Assembly: GCA_003243425.1 (NCBI GenBank)
Contig: QFQP01000028.1
Location: 31,740-95,739, forward strand
Source: Archangium gephyra
GTDB lineage: Bacteria; Myxococcota; Myxococcia; Myxococcales; Myxococcaceae
DNA: 64,000 bases
Direction of reading: 5' to 3'
In this document: piece by piece, positions 24,509 through 31,996 of the stretch
Layout of the letters: each line of letters begins with the position of its first letter
How positions within the stretch are numbered: position 1 is the first letter of the stretch
Notes under the pieces: generated by a model
What the model saw: the letters and a program-made list of their open reading frames with translations, nothing else
What the model was told of the DNA's origin: nothing
Databases searched by the model: none
Program-made: the position numbers and the translations under genes

Positions 24509-24961
24509 ATGTCCGACGATGCAGCGCTTGCTCAGCGACTCCAGCGGTGGGCCGACGGCAAGGGCACGCTCAAAGACGTGCGCGGCTACACCGATGAGGA
24601 ACTCTACTCGATCGCGCGCACGGGTTATTATTTCTACTACCAGGGGAAGGTGAACGAAGCGCGCACGGTCTTTCAGGGCCTGTACGCCATCAACCCGCTC
24701 GACGCGTACTTCGCCAAGGCGCTCGGCGTCGTCGAAATGGCTGCGGGAAACCCTGCCGGCGCTGTGGCCGCCTACGACGTCGCGCTCAAGATCGCTCCGC
24801 AGGACGCCACGGCGTACCTCGGCCGCGCCGAAGTGAAGCTGTTGCAGGGGAACAAAGCGCACGCGATCGAAGACCTTCGCCGTGCGCAGCAATACTCCGC
24901 GCCCGAGTCGGCGGAAAATGCCAAGGTTTCCGCGATGTTGCAGGTTCTCTCAAAAAAGTAG
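24509..24961 (+). CDS. LcrH/SycD-type T3SS class II chaperone
   Basis: 150 residues. A short N-terminal helix (GTLKDVRGYTDEELYSIART) is followed by three TPRs: GYYFYYQGKVNEARTVFQGL, ALGVVEMAAGNPAGAVAAYD and YLGRAEVKLLQGNKAHAIED. This is the layout of LcrH/SycD, which bind hydrophobic translocators before export. It lies directly before the second needle-like gene, whose amphipathic N-terminus would suit such a chaperone. Cytosolic, no signal peptide. Confidence 0.82.
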   Translation: MSDDAALAQRLQRWADGKGTLKDVRGYTDEELYSIARTGYYFYYQGKVNEARTVFQGLYAINPLDAYFAKALGVVEMAAGNPAGAVAAYDVALKIAPQDATAYLGRAEVKLLQGNKAHAIEDLRRAQQYSAPESAENAKVSAMLQVLSKK

Positions 24962-24971
24962 AATTCTCCTC

Positions 24972-24999
24972 GCAACTGCGGGGGCAGTGGTTCGATAAC
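24972..24999 (+). promoter_or_regulatory. putative sigma-28-like promoter of the second needle-like gene
   Basis: GCAACT (24972-24977), 15 bp, then CGATAAC (24993-24999). The 13 fixed bases and the spacing are identical to the site before the first needle-like gene (8480-8507); the spacer sequences differ. The start codon is 52 bp downstream. A FliA-type sigma factor in this locus is the likely reader. Confidence 0.55.
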
Positions 25000-25051
25000 C
25001 TTTTCACCTCGGGGAAATAACTCTCCGAAAACACGAAAGAAGAGGCTGACA

Positions 25052-25678
25052 ATGGGTGGTGCACTGAAGAGCGTTGGCAATCTGGTTGGTAGCGCCGTCA
25101 AGAACATCGTCCCTGCCGCGGTCAAGGCGATTGCCGGTCCGGCGACGCAGGCTCTGACGGGCATCGTCGGCGACCTTTTCACCAAGGGTGGCTCGGCGCT
25201 CGGCAAGCTCGCTGACAAGCTCCCTGGTCCTCTCGCTGGTCTGGCCAAGGGCGCGCTCGGCGCGGTCCTCCCCAAGCTCCAGGACCTGGCCACGAACGGC
25301 ATCGAAGGTCTCGTCAACAAGCTCGCTGGCTCGATCACTGAGCGCTTCGCCCCGGGCGTCGGCAACGTGACCCTCCCGGCGGTGACCGAGGCGACCCGTC
25401 AGGCCGCTCTCGCGAACAACAACCCGGTCGCGTCGTCGAGCAGCGCCGCCACGTCAGCGCTCAACACGTCGAACCCGGTTGCCTCGGGCAGCGACCTGCC
25501 CCCCGCGCCGCTCACCGGCAAGGACGCCGAGGACATCGGCAAGCAGAACGAGTTCAACGCCAAGATGCAGAGCTACCAGGCTCGCCTCTCCGCGATGAAC
25601 CGCTACTGGGAAATGATCTCGAACGTCTTCAAGGCGCACGAAGCGACGTCGAAGACCTTCATCAACAACTTCCGTTAA
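25052..25678 (+). CDS. T3SS needle-type protein with C-terminal YscF/PrgI domain and amphipathic N-terminus
   Basis: 208 residues. Residues ~1-110 are a series of Ala/Gly/Leu/Lys amphipathic segments (SVGNLVGSAVKNIVPAAVKA; LADKLPGPLAGLAKGALGAV), followed by an Ala/Ser/Pro linker. The last 34 residues (YQARLSAMNRYW ... INNFR) align without gaps to the C-terminus of Salmonella PrgI as I recall it (YQSKLSEYNLYR ... IQNFR), with 13 identities including the terminal NFR. Needle subunits are normally ~80 residues, so this is a needle C-terminus on a long, possibly membrane-active extension. A class II chaperone precedes it and a strong terminator follows. Confidence 0.7.
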   Translation: MGGALKSVGNLVGSAVKNIVPAAVKAIAGPATQALTGIVGDLFTKGGSALGKLADKLPGPLAGLAKGALGAVLPKLQDLATNGIEGLVNKLAGSITERFAPGVGNVTLPAVTEATRQAALANNNPVASSSSAATSALNTSNPVASGSDLPPAPLTGKDAEDIGKQNEFNAKMQSYQARLSAMNRYWEMISNVFKAHEATSKTFINNFR

Positions 25679-25705
25679 TCGGCAGTTCGCAGAACGAGTT
25701 TTTCG

Positions 25706-25747
25706 CTGGCCGGGACAGTCACTGTTCCGGCCAGTTTGTTTTTTTTG
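25706..25747 (+). terminator. strong rho-independent terminator after the second needle-like gene
   Basis: CTGGCCGGGACAG (25706-25718) pairs with CTGTTCCGGCCAG (25722-25734) as a 13-bp stem with one G-T pair and a 3-nt loop. It is followed by TTTG and a long T run. It fits a highly expressed, separately transcribed subunit gene. Confidence 0.92.
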
Positions 25748-25824
25748 GAGTGTCTTCCCGAAAGAGCTGTGTTCCACTTTCGCGCTCCTTCCTTCGCACC
25801 ACTCCCACTTCGAGAACCTGACCC

Positions 25825-26409
25825 ATGAGCGAAACGAAAGACGAGAAGGCTGCCGAACCCAAGGCCGACGGAACTTCAGTCAAGAAGGCTCCGACGCCGG
25901 ATTGGCAAAAGTTGCTCTACACCGACGAGCGCAAGGCCGAGGTGGAGAAGGGCGCCATGAGCCTGAAGGACTACCACGCGCTCAGCGGCCCCGAGATGCT
26001 CAGCATGGCGCTCATCGGCTTCCGCATGTACGAACAGGGGAAGTACGCCGACGCCAAGACCGTGTTCTCGGGTCTCATCCAGCTCGATCCGCGCGAGGCC
26101 TACTACTACACGGCGCTCGGTGCCGTTTACCTGTCGGAAGAAGAGCTGCCGCAGGCGCGTGCATACTTCGACATCGCCATCTCGCTGGCTCCGAAGGAAA
26201 TCGCTCCGTACGTGAACCGTGGCGAAGTGAACCTGCGCGAGGGCAAGATTCTCGAAGCGGCCGAAGACTTCGCGGCCGCAGTGAAGCTCGACCCTGAGTT
26301 CAAGGACCCGCTGACCAACCGCGCCCGCGTGCTCGCCGCCGCCGCTCTCGAGATGATCGAGAAGGTTCAGAAGGAAGACGCGGCCAGCAGCCCTCCGACC
26401 AAGAAGTAA
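25825..26409 (+). CDS. TPR protein, LcrH/SycD-like T3SS chaperone
   Basis: 194 residues. A Lys/Glu-rich N-terminus precedes a helix (MSLKDYHALSGPEMLSMALI) and three TPRs (GFRMYEQGKYADAKTVFSGL; ALGAVYLSEEELPQARAYFD; NRGEVNLREGKILEAAEDFA). It resembles the chaperone at 24509 in order and repeat content but has ~30 extra N-terminal residues. It is immediately followed by another TPR gene with no gap. Client unknown. Confidence 0.72.
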   Translation: MSETKDEKAAEPKADGTSVKKAPTPDWQKLLYTDERKAEVEKGAMSLKDYHALSGPEMLSMALIGFRMYEQGKYADAKTVFSGLIQLDPREAYYYTALGAVYLSEEELPQARAYFDIAISLAPKEIAPYVNRGEVNLREGKILEAAEDFAAAVKLDPEFKDPLTNRARVLAAAALEMIEKVQKEDAASSPPTKK

Positions 26410-26961
26410 GTGAGTCGTCGCGCGGCCAGGCCGGTCGAGATCTACTACTACCCGAAGAAGGCGGCCGGCCGTTCCACCCGGCGCCTTCAGACGGTCGAGA
26501 CTGTCGTCACCCAGGCGGAGTCATCGGAGCCCGTCACCGCGCGCAGCCATCGCACGCTGACGGACGAGGTTCTCGACCCCGCCGAGACTGCATTCACGGA
26601 ATTGATGCGACTCGGGCACGAGGCTTTTCGCGCCGGCCGCGTCAACGAAGCGCGCGTGGTGTTCGAGTCGCTGGTCTGTTCGGGCCGCGCCGAGCCGTTC
26701 GCGCACACCATGCTCGGCACCATTCTGCTCGGTGCCCACGAGCTCGATGCGGCGCTCGAGCAATTCGAAGCCGCGCTGGCGCTCGAGCCCGACGAGTTGT
26801 CGGCGCTGGTGTACCGAGCTGAGATTCGGCTCTCGAAGCGCAAGATCGCGCGGGCGATCGAAGATCTCGAACGCGCGGTGAAGCTGGGGCCTGCGTCCGA
26901 CCCGTTCGTCGGGCGCGCCAAGAAGCTGTTGGGGCTCGCGAGGGCGAATCGCTCCGCGTGA
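26410..26961 (+). CDS. TPR protein, T3SS chaperone-like
   Basis: 183 residues, GTG start directly after the previous stop. The first ~60 residues are basic and disordered (ARPVEIYYYPKKAAGRSTRR). Three TPRs follow: LGHEAFRAGRVNEARVVFES, LGTILLGAHELDAALEQFEA and YRAEIRLSKRKIARAIEDLE. Fourth TPR chaperone-like gene of the locus, 34 bp upstream of sctV. Role inferred from context. Confidence 0.65.
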   Translation: MSRRAARPVEIYYYPKKAAGRSTRRLQTVETVVTQAESSEPVTARSHRTLTDEVLDPAETAFTELMRLGHEAFRAGRVNEARVVFESLVCSGRAEPFAHTMLGTILLGAHELDAALEQFEAALALEPDELSALVYRAEIRLSKRKIARAIEDLERAVKLGPASDPFVGRAKKLLGLARANRSA

Positions 26962-26995
26962 CGAGGCGGTTTTGAGCTAGTTTCCGCCGCCACGC

Positions 26996-29134
26996 ATGGC
27001 TTCCTCGGTCGGCAAGAACTTCATCAACAAGTATTCCGACATCGTGCTCGCGGTGGTCGTGATGGCGATCATCGGGATGCTGATCGTCCCGCTGCCCACG
27101 CTGCTGCTCGACATCCTGCTGACGGTCAACATCAGCTTGTCGGTCATCATCCTGCTGATCTCGCTCTACATTCCGAGCGCGCTGCAGATGTCGATCTTTC
27201 CGACGTTGCTGCTGATCACCACGATGTACCGGCTGGCGCTGACCGTCTCTACGACACGTCTCATTCTCTCGGTCGGCGACGCAGGCGAAGTCGTCTACGC
27301 GTTCGGTAACTTCGTCGCGCGCGGCAACTTCGTGGTCGGTGGCATCGTGTTCGTGATCCTCGTGATCGTGAACTTCATCGTCATCGCCAAGGGCTCCGAG
27401 CGCGTTGCAGAGGTGGCGGCGCGCTTCACCCTCGACGCCATGCCCGGCAAGCAGATGTCGATCGACGCCGACTTGCGAGCCGGCTCCATCGAGATGGAGG
27501 AGGGCAAGCGGAAGCGCCGCGATCTCGAACGCGAAAGTCAGCTGTTCGGCGCGATGGACGGCGCCATGAAGTTCGTCAAAGGCGACGCCATCGCCGGCAT
27601 CATCATCACCGTCGTGAACATCGTCGGCGGTCTGGCCATCGGCGTCGCGCAGAAGGGCATGACGGCGGGTGAGGCGGCCAAGAAGTACGCGCTGCTCACC
27701 ATCGGTGACGGCCTGGTCGGCATGATCCCCGCGATTCTCATCTCGACCGCGGCCGGCATCATCGTCACGCGCGTCGGCGGCGAAGAAGAAGGCGCGCACC
27801 TGGGTAAAGACGTCAGCTCGCAGCTCATTGCCTACCCGCGCGCCATCGCCATCGCCGGCGGCATGTTGTTCCTGCTCGGTCTGGTGCCCGGCCTGCCCAA
27901 GATTCCGTTCCTGCTCCTGGGCGGCGGGGCCAGCTTCGGCGCGTACATGATGCTCAAGCGCGAGAAGAAGATCGCGTCGGGTGAACTCAACGAAGACGGC
28001 AGCGAGGTCGGCGAACAGAGCGAAGCAGACGACGTCAAGAAGGCCACCGAGCCTGCGCCCAAGGAGCCCATCAACCCCGACTCGGAGCTCTTCATTCCGG
28101 TCGTCACGCCGATCGTTCTCGAAGTGTCCGACGCGCTCGTGCCCTTCGTCGACTCCCGGCAGGACGGCGGCAAGTTCCTCTTCGAACTCGTGCCGTTCAT
28201 GCGCGACGGTCTGTTCGTGGAGCTCGGTGTTCGCTTCCCCGGCGTTCGCGCGCGCGGCAACCCGGGCCTGCCGCCCGGCGCGTACCAGATTCAGATCAAC
28301 GAAGTGCCGGTGGTCACCGGCCAGGCGACGCTCGGTCACATTCTCGTCAACGACACCGTCGACCGCCTGCGGCTGATGAACATCGAGGGCTTCGACGCCA
28401 TCAACCCCGCGACGCGTCAGCCCGCGGCGTGGGTGCCCGAGCAGCACAAGGACATGCTCGAGTCGGCCGGGCTCACCACCTGGGACGTGCCCGGCTACAT
28501 CATTCTGCACGTGGCCTCGGTGCTGCGCCGCTACGCGCGGGAGTTCGTCGGCGTGCAGGAAGTGCAGACCATGCTCGACCAGCTCGAGAAGGCCTTCCCC
28601 GCCATCGTGAAGGAGGTCGTGCCGAAGGTCGTCACGGTGCTCAAGCTGACCGACATCCTCGGGCGCCTGGTGGAAGAAGAGATCTCCATTCGCGACCTGC
28701 GCGGCATTCTGCAGGCGCTGGCAGAGCAGGGGCAGCTGGAGGCCGACTCGGTGATGCTGACCGAGCACGTGCGCAGCGCGCTGCGTCGCTACGTTTCGCA
28801 CAAGTACGCCCGCGGCACGAACACGCTGGTCGTGTACCTGCTCGACCCGCAGATCGAAGACGCCATTCGCAGCTCCATCAAGCGCACGTCGGCGGGTACG
28901 CACCTCGCGCTCGAGCCCGACATCGCGCAGGAGATCGTGCAGGCCGTGAAGAGCGAATGCGGCCATCTGCCGCCGACGGCGCAGCGCCCGGTGATCCTCA
29001 CCTCGATGGACATCCGCCGCTACGTGCGGAAGCTGCTCGAGTACGAGTTCAACCCGCCGTTCTCGGTGGTGAGCTACCAGGAGCTCTCGCCGGAGCTGAA
29101 CATTCAGCCCGTGGCGCGAATCAGCTCCCGCTGA
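26996..29134 (+). CDS. sctV: T3SS export-gate protein SctV (YscV/FlhA)
   Basis: 712 residues. The N-terminal half has the multiple membrane helices and the FHIPEP-family core: LALTVSTTRLILSVGDAGEV, ARFTLDAMPGKQMSIDADLR, and GAMDGAMKFVKGDAIAGIII. The cytoplasmic domain (~residues 340-712) forms the nonameric substrate-docking ring; VSHKYARGTNTLVVYLLDPQ-type sequence is present near the end. Length is normal. It is separated from sctU by the second accessory group. Confidence 0.97.
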   Translation: MASSVGKNFINKYSDIVLAVVVMAIIGMLIVPLPTLLLDILLTVNISLSVIILLISLYIPSALQMSIFPTLLLITTMYRLALTVSTTRLILSVGDAGEVVYAFGNFVARGNFVVGGIVFVILVIVNFIVIAKGSERVAEVAARFTLDAMPGKQMSIDADLRAGSIEMEEGKRKRRDLERESQLFGAMDGAMKFVKGDAIAGIIITVVNIVGGLAIGVAQKGMTAGEAAKKYALLTIGDGLVGMIPAILISTAAGIIVTRVGGEEEGAHLGKDVSSQLIAYPRAIAIAGGMLFLLGLVPGLPKIPFLLLGGGASFGAYMMLKREKKIASGELNEDGSEVGEQSEADDVKKATEPAPKEPINPDSELFIPVVTPIVLEVSDALVPFVDSRQDGGKFLFELVPFMRDGLFVELGVRFPGVRARGNPGLPPGAYQIQINEVPVVTGQATLGHILVNDTVDRLRLMNIEGFDAINPATRQPAAWVPEQHKDMLESAGLTTWDVPGYIILHVASVLRRYAREFVGVQEVQTMLDQLEKAFPAIVKEVVPKVVTVLKLTDILGRLVEEEISIRDLRGILQALAEQGQLEADSVMLTEHVRSALRRYVSHKYARGTNTLVVYLLDPQIEDAIRSSIKRTSAGTHLALEPDIAQEIVQAVKSECGHLPPTAQRPVILTSMDIRRYVRKLLEYEFNPPFSVVSYQELSPELNIQPVARISSR

Positions 29135-29158
29135 GTTGATGGGGGTTGCTCTCGCCGG

Positions 29159-30286
29159 TCACGCGCCGGCGAAGAGCAGAATGATCAACACCACGCCGAT
29201 GACGACCATCGCGCCGCCGATCGCGAGCGCGATGATGTGCTGCTTGTTGCTGAAGTCGATGAGCTTGCGCGGGCCGTCGTCTTCCGGCGGCGGCTCGTCG
29301 AGGGGCTCTTCTTCTGCTGGGGGCTCGTCGGGCGGCGGGTCGTCGGCGGGCGGATCTTCGGCGGGAGGCTCCTCAGCCGGCGGGTCTTCACCGCCGTCGG
29401 CAGGTGGCTCGTCTTCGGAAACCGCCGGCTTCTTGCGAACGATGCGGCTCTTCTTCTCGGGCTTCGGTTCGGGCTCGGCCGGAGGTTCCGGCTCTGACGG
29501 CGCGTCGGGTTCTTCCGGCGTGGCCAGCGTGCCTTCGCCGCTGTCTTCGTCTTGAGACGACGACATCACCACCGGGTCTTCACGCACTTCCGTCGGGTCG
29601 ATGAAGAGGAGGCGAACGCCGCCGATCTCGACTTCGTCGCGGTCTTTGAGCGTCGCCTTCCGCGTGCGCTTCTTGTTCAGCTTGATGCCGTTGCGGCTGC
29701 CGAGATCTTCGACGTGCGTGCCCGACCAGTCACGGCGCACCTTCACGTGCTTGCGAGAGACGAGGTCGTCGTTGAGCACCACGTCGGCTTCTGCTGCATC
29801 ACGGCCGAACACGTATTCCTGTGCGTCGGCGATCTCGATGCGCGTGCCCTCGGTGGGCCCGTTCATCACGCGGAAGTAGGCGTTCTCGCCACCGGCGGCC
29901 AGGCCGTTCATCACGTCTTTGACGAGCTTGCGCGAGAGGAAGCTCGTCTTGCCGCTCACGTCTTCGCTGACGTCGGCGACGCGGTCGAAGGTCACGTCGA
30001 ACTGCGCGATGGCGATGACGTCGCCGTTTCGCAGCAGCCGCTTTTCACCTTTGGGCAGCTTCTGGCCGTTGACCTGGGTGCCGAAGGAGCTGCCGAGGTC
30101 TTCGAGGAAGAAGAGGGTGCCGTCACGCGAGATGCGCGCGTGGTTGCGCGACACGGCCTGCTGCGCGAGCACGACCTGACACGACTGATCACGCCCGAAG
30201 GTGATGATCTCGTCGTCGAGCAGCACGGTCTTGGTGTGACCCGCACCACTCCCGCTCTTCATTTTGACGGTGAGACGGACTCCCAT
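29159..30286 (-). CDS. tandem FHA-domain protein with C-terminal membrane anchor
   Basis: 375 residues. The first FHA domain has FGRDQSCQVVLAQQAVSRNH (~residue 30). The second has FGRDAAEADVVLNDDLVSRK followed by HVKV (~residue 160). Both keep the GR and SRxH residues that bind phosphothreonine. A ~100-residue Pro/Glu/Asp linker leads to a single C-terminal helix (IIALAIGGAMVVIGVVLIIL). No periplasmic domain follows. It converges on sctV. SctD basal-body proteins also have a cytoplasmic FHA-like domain and a membrane helix, but with large periplasmic parts, so a SctD-like role is only a possibility. Confidence 0.8.
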   Translation of the reverse strand: MGVRLTVKMKSGSGAGHTKTVLLDDEIITFGRDQSCQVVLAQQAVSRNHARISRDGTLFFLEDLGSSFGTQVNGQKLPKGEKRLLRNGDVIAIAQFDVTFDRVADVSEDVSGKTSFLSRKLVKDVMNGLAAGGENAYFRVMNGPTEGTRIEIADAQEYVFGRDAAEADVVLNDDLVSRKHVKVRRDWSGTHVEDLGSRNGIKLNKKRTRKATLKDRDEVEIGGVRLLFIDPTEVREDPVVMSSSQDEDSGEGTLATPEEPDAPSEPEPPAEPEPKPEKKSRIVRKKPAVSEDEPPADGGEDPPAEEPPAEDPPADDPPPDEPPAEEEPLDEPPPEDDGPRKLIDFSNKQHIIALAIGGAMVVIGVVLIILLFAGA

Positions 30287-30295
30287 TTGGGCTTG

Positions 30296-31336
30296 TCAGT
30301 CGCTGACGTACTGCTTGCACGTCGCCACCTGTGAGCCGAATTCAGACTCGTTGGCGAACTTGAGGAAGTTCTTGCACGCGACGCTCGCGTTCTTCTCGTC
30401 GCTGCGGTTCTTGAAGATCTCGAAGAGCCCAAAGTGGCACAGCGCGAACTTGCCGTCGTACTTGAGGCAACGCTTGTAGGCGCGCTCTTCGTCGTTCACG
30501 GCGCCACGTTCCCTGGCCTGCAGCGCTGCCGAGTATTCGCCCTCGGGCGTCTTGGCGCCGGCTGCGCGACCCTTCACGTCGTCGAGCGCCTTGTCCTGCA
30601 GTTTGCACTTCTTCTCAGCGACGATGATGTTGTTGCGGCACTGCGGGAAGTTCTCGTCGGCCTCGATGCACGACGAGAACGCGTCCTTCGCTTCGCACGG
30701 CTTGCCGGCTTCCATGTTCGCGTTGCCGAGCGCCATCCACGCCGAGACGAACTTGGGGTCGAGCTGCGTGGCCTTGCTGAGGTTGTCGATCGCCTCTTCC
30801 CAGGCGCCGTCGTCGATGTCCAACTGACCCAGCTGTGCCCACGCGTCGGCGATGTCGGGCTTCACGTGGAGCAGGGTGCGGAGCTCCTTGCGCGCCTTCT
30901 CTTCTTCGCCGAGCGCCTTGAAGGCGAGCGCGAGGTTGTAGCGGGCCTCGAGGTAGTCAGGGTTCACCCGGAGCGCGCGCGAGAAGTTGTCGTGCGCTTT
31001 CCCGTACCCCTGCTCCTTCATGTAGATCATGCCGAGGTTGTTGTAGGCCTGCGCCTGGTCCTGGTTCAGGCGGAGCGCCTTGATGAGGTACTCCTTGGCC
31101 TTGGCTTCCTGGCCGCGGTTGTAGGCAATGACGCCCTTGTTGACCCACAAGTCGGCGTACTGCGGAGAAAACTGCAGCCCGAGATCGCACTGATCTTCAG
31201 CTGCCTGCAGGTTGCCCATGGCGATGTACTGAGCGCACAGCTCGTTGCACTCCATGGCGCGCTGATGCGGCACGAAGGGTGTCGAACAAGCCGTGACGAG
31301 CAGGCCCAGAGCGAGTGCCAGACCAAGTCGATTCAT
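30296..31336 (-). CDS. TPR-repeat lipoprotein
   Basis: 346 residues from ATG 31336 (MNRLGLALALGLLVTACS), a clear lipobox; the longer frame from 31363 would mask it. At least six TPRs follow (YADLWVNKGVIAYNRGQEAK; AYNNLGMIYMKEQGYGKAHD; ARYNLALAFKALGEEEKARK; ...). TPR lipoproteins such as PilF/Tgl act as pilotins or assembly factors in the outer membrane. It is 9 bp upstream of the FHA gene on the same strand. A role in T3SS or pilus assembly is inferred. Confidence 0.75.
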   Translation of the reverse strand: MNRLGLALALGLLVTACSTPFVPHQRAMECNELCAQYIAMGNLQAAEDQCDLGLQFSPQYADLWVNKGVIAYNRGQEAKAKEYLIKALRLNQDQAQAYNNLGMIYMKEQGYGKAHDNFSRALRVNPDYLEARYNLALAFKALGEEEKARKELRTLLHVKPDIADAWAQLGQLDIDDGAWEEAIDNLSKATQLDPKFVSAWMALGNANMEAGKPCEAKDAFSSCIEADENFPQCRNNIIVAEKKCKLQDKALDDVKGRAAGAKTPEGEYSAALQARERGAVNDEERAYKRCLKYDGKFALCHFGLFEIFKNRSDEKNASVACKNFLKFANESEFGSQVATCKQYVSD

Positions 31337-31431
31337 CGGCGGCGAGTGTAAAGATCTCATCAATGGGTCGCAATCGTGCAGATCGGCAAAACGCGGCTGA
31401 TTTCCCCGACTTGGGAGGTAGATTCCGCGCC

Positions 31432-31992
31432 ATGCGCAAGACGCTCACGCTTTCGATGTTGCTGTTGGTGCTGTGCGGCGGGACGCAGGCCTTCGCCTCG
31501 GCGAGCTTCGCGAACCGCAGCCTCGGCCTCAGCGTTTCGGGTATCGGCCTGGTGGGCGACATCAAGCCCGTCGACTGGATTCTGCCCATCGCCCTCGAGG
31601 GCGGTCTGTACCTCGAGAACGGCTTCGAAGTGTTCCTCCGTCCCCAGTTCTTCCTCGCGCGCGTGCCGATCAACGCGACGGGGCCCGGTACCGCTGGGGG
31701 CATCGTGATCGGCGGCGGTGGTCAGCTGGGCGTTCGCTACCTGTTCCTCGAAGAGTCGATTCGCCCGTACGTCGGCCTTCACCTGGCAGCGCTCGTCTTC
31801 AACACGCAGCCGTCGGTGTCTGCGTACCCGGGCGTCGGCACGCAGGTGGGGTGCGACTTCTTCGTGGGCGAGAGCGTGTCGCTCGGTTTGCGAGCGGTGG
31901 TCGACATGTCGCTGGCGTTCAACACCTTCGGCAGAGACGTGGTCACGCTGTTCGGTATCGGCGGCGGCGGCTACGTGACGACGTACTTCTGA
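31432..31992 (+). CDS. small outer-membrane beta-barrel protein
   Basis: 186 residues from ATG 31432 with a signal peptide (MRKTLTLSMLLLVLCGGTQA). The rest is alternating hydrophobic strands and Gly turns (LGLSVSGIGLVGDIKPVDWI; GVRYLFLEESIRPYVGLHLA) ending in GGYVTTYF, fitting an 8-stranded barrel. Divergent from the TPR lipoprotein across 95 bp. Function unknown. Confidence 0.65.
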   Translation: MRKTLTLSMLLLVLCGGTQAFASASFANRSLGLSVSGIGLVGDIKPVDWILPIALEGGLYLENGFEVFLRPQFFLARVPINATGPGTAGGIVIGGGGQLGVRYLFLEESIRPYVGLHLAALVFNTQPSVSAYPGVGTQVGCDFFVGESVSLGLRAVVDMSLAFNTFGRDVVTLFGIGGGGYVTTYF

Positions 31993-31996
31993 CGCA

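Noticed and set aside
29145..29172. Stem-loop CGCCGG/CCGGCG between sctV and the FHA gene.
   Set aside because: No T run on either strand and it overlaps the FHA stop region; not convincing as a terminator.
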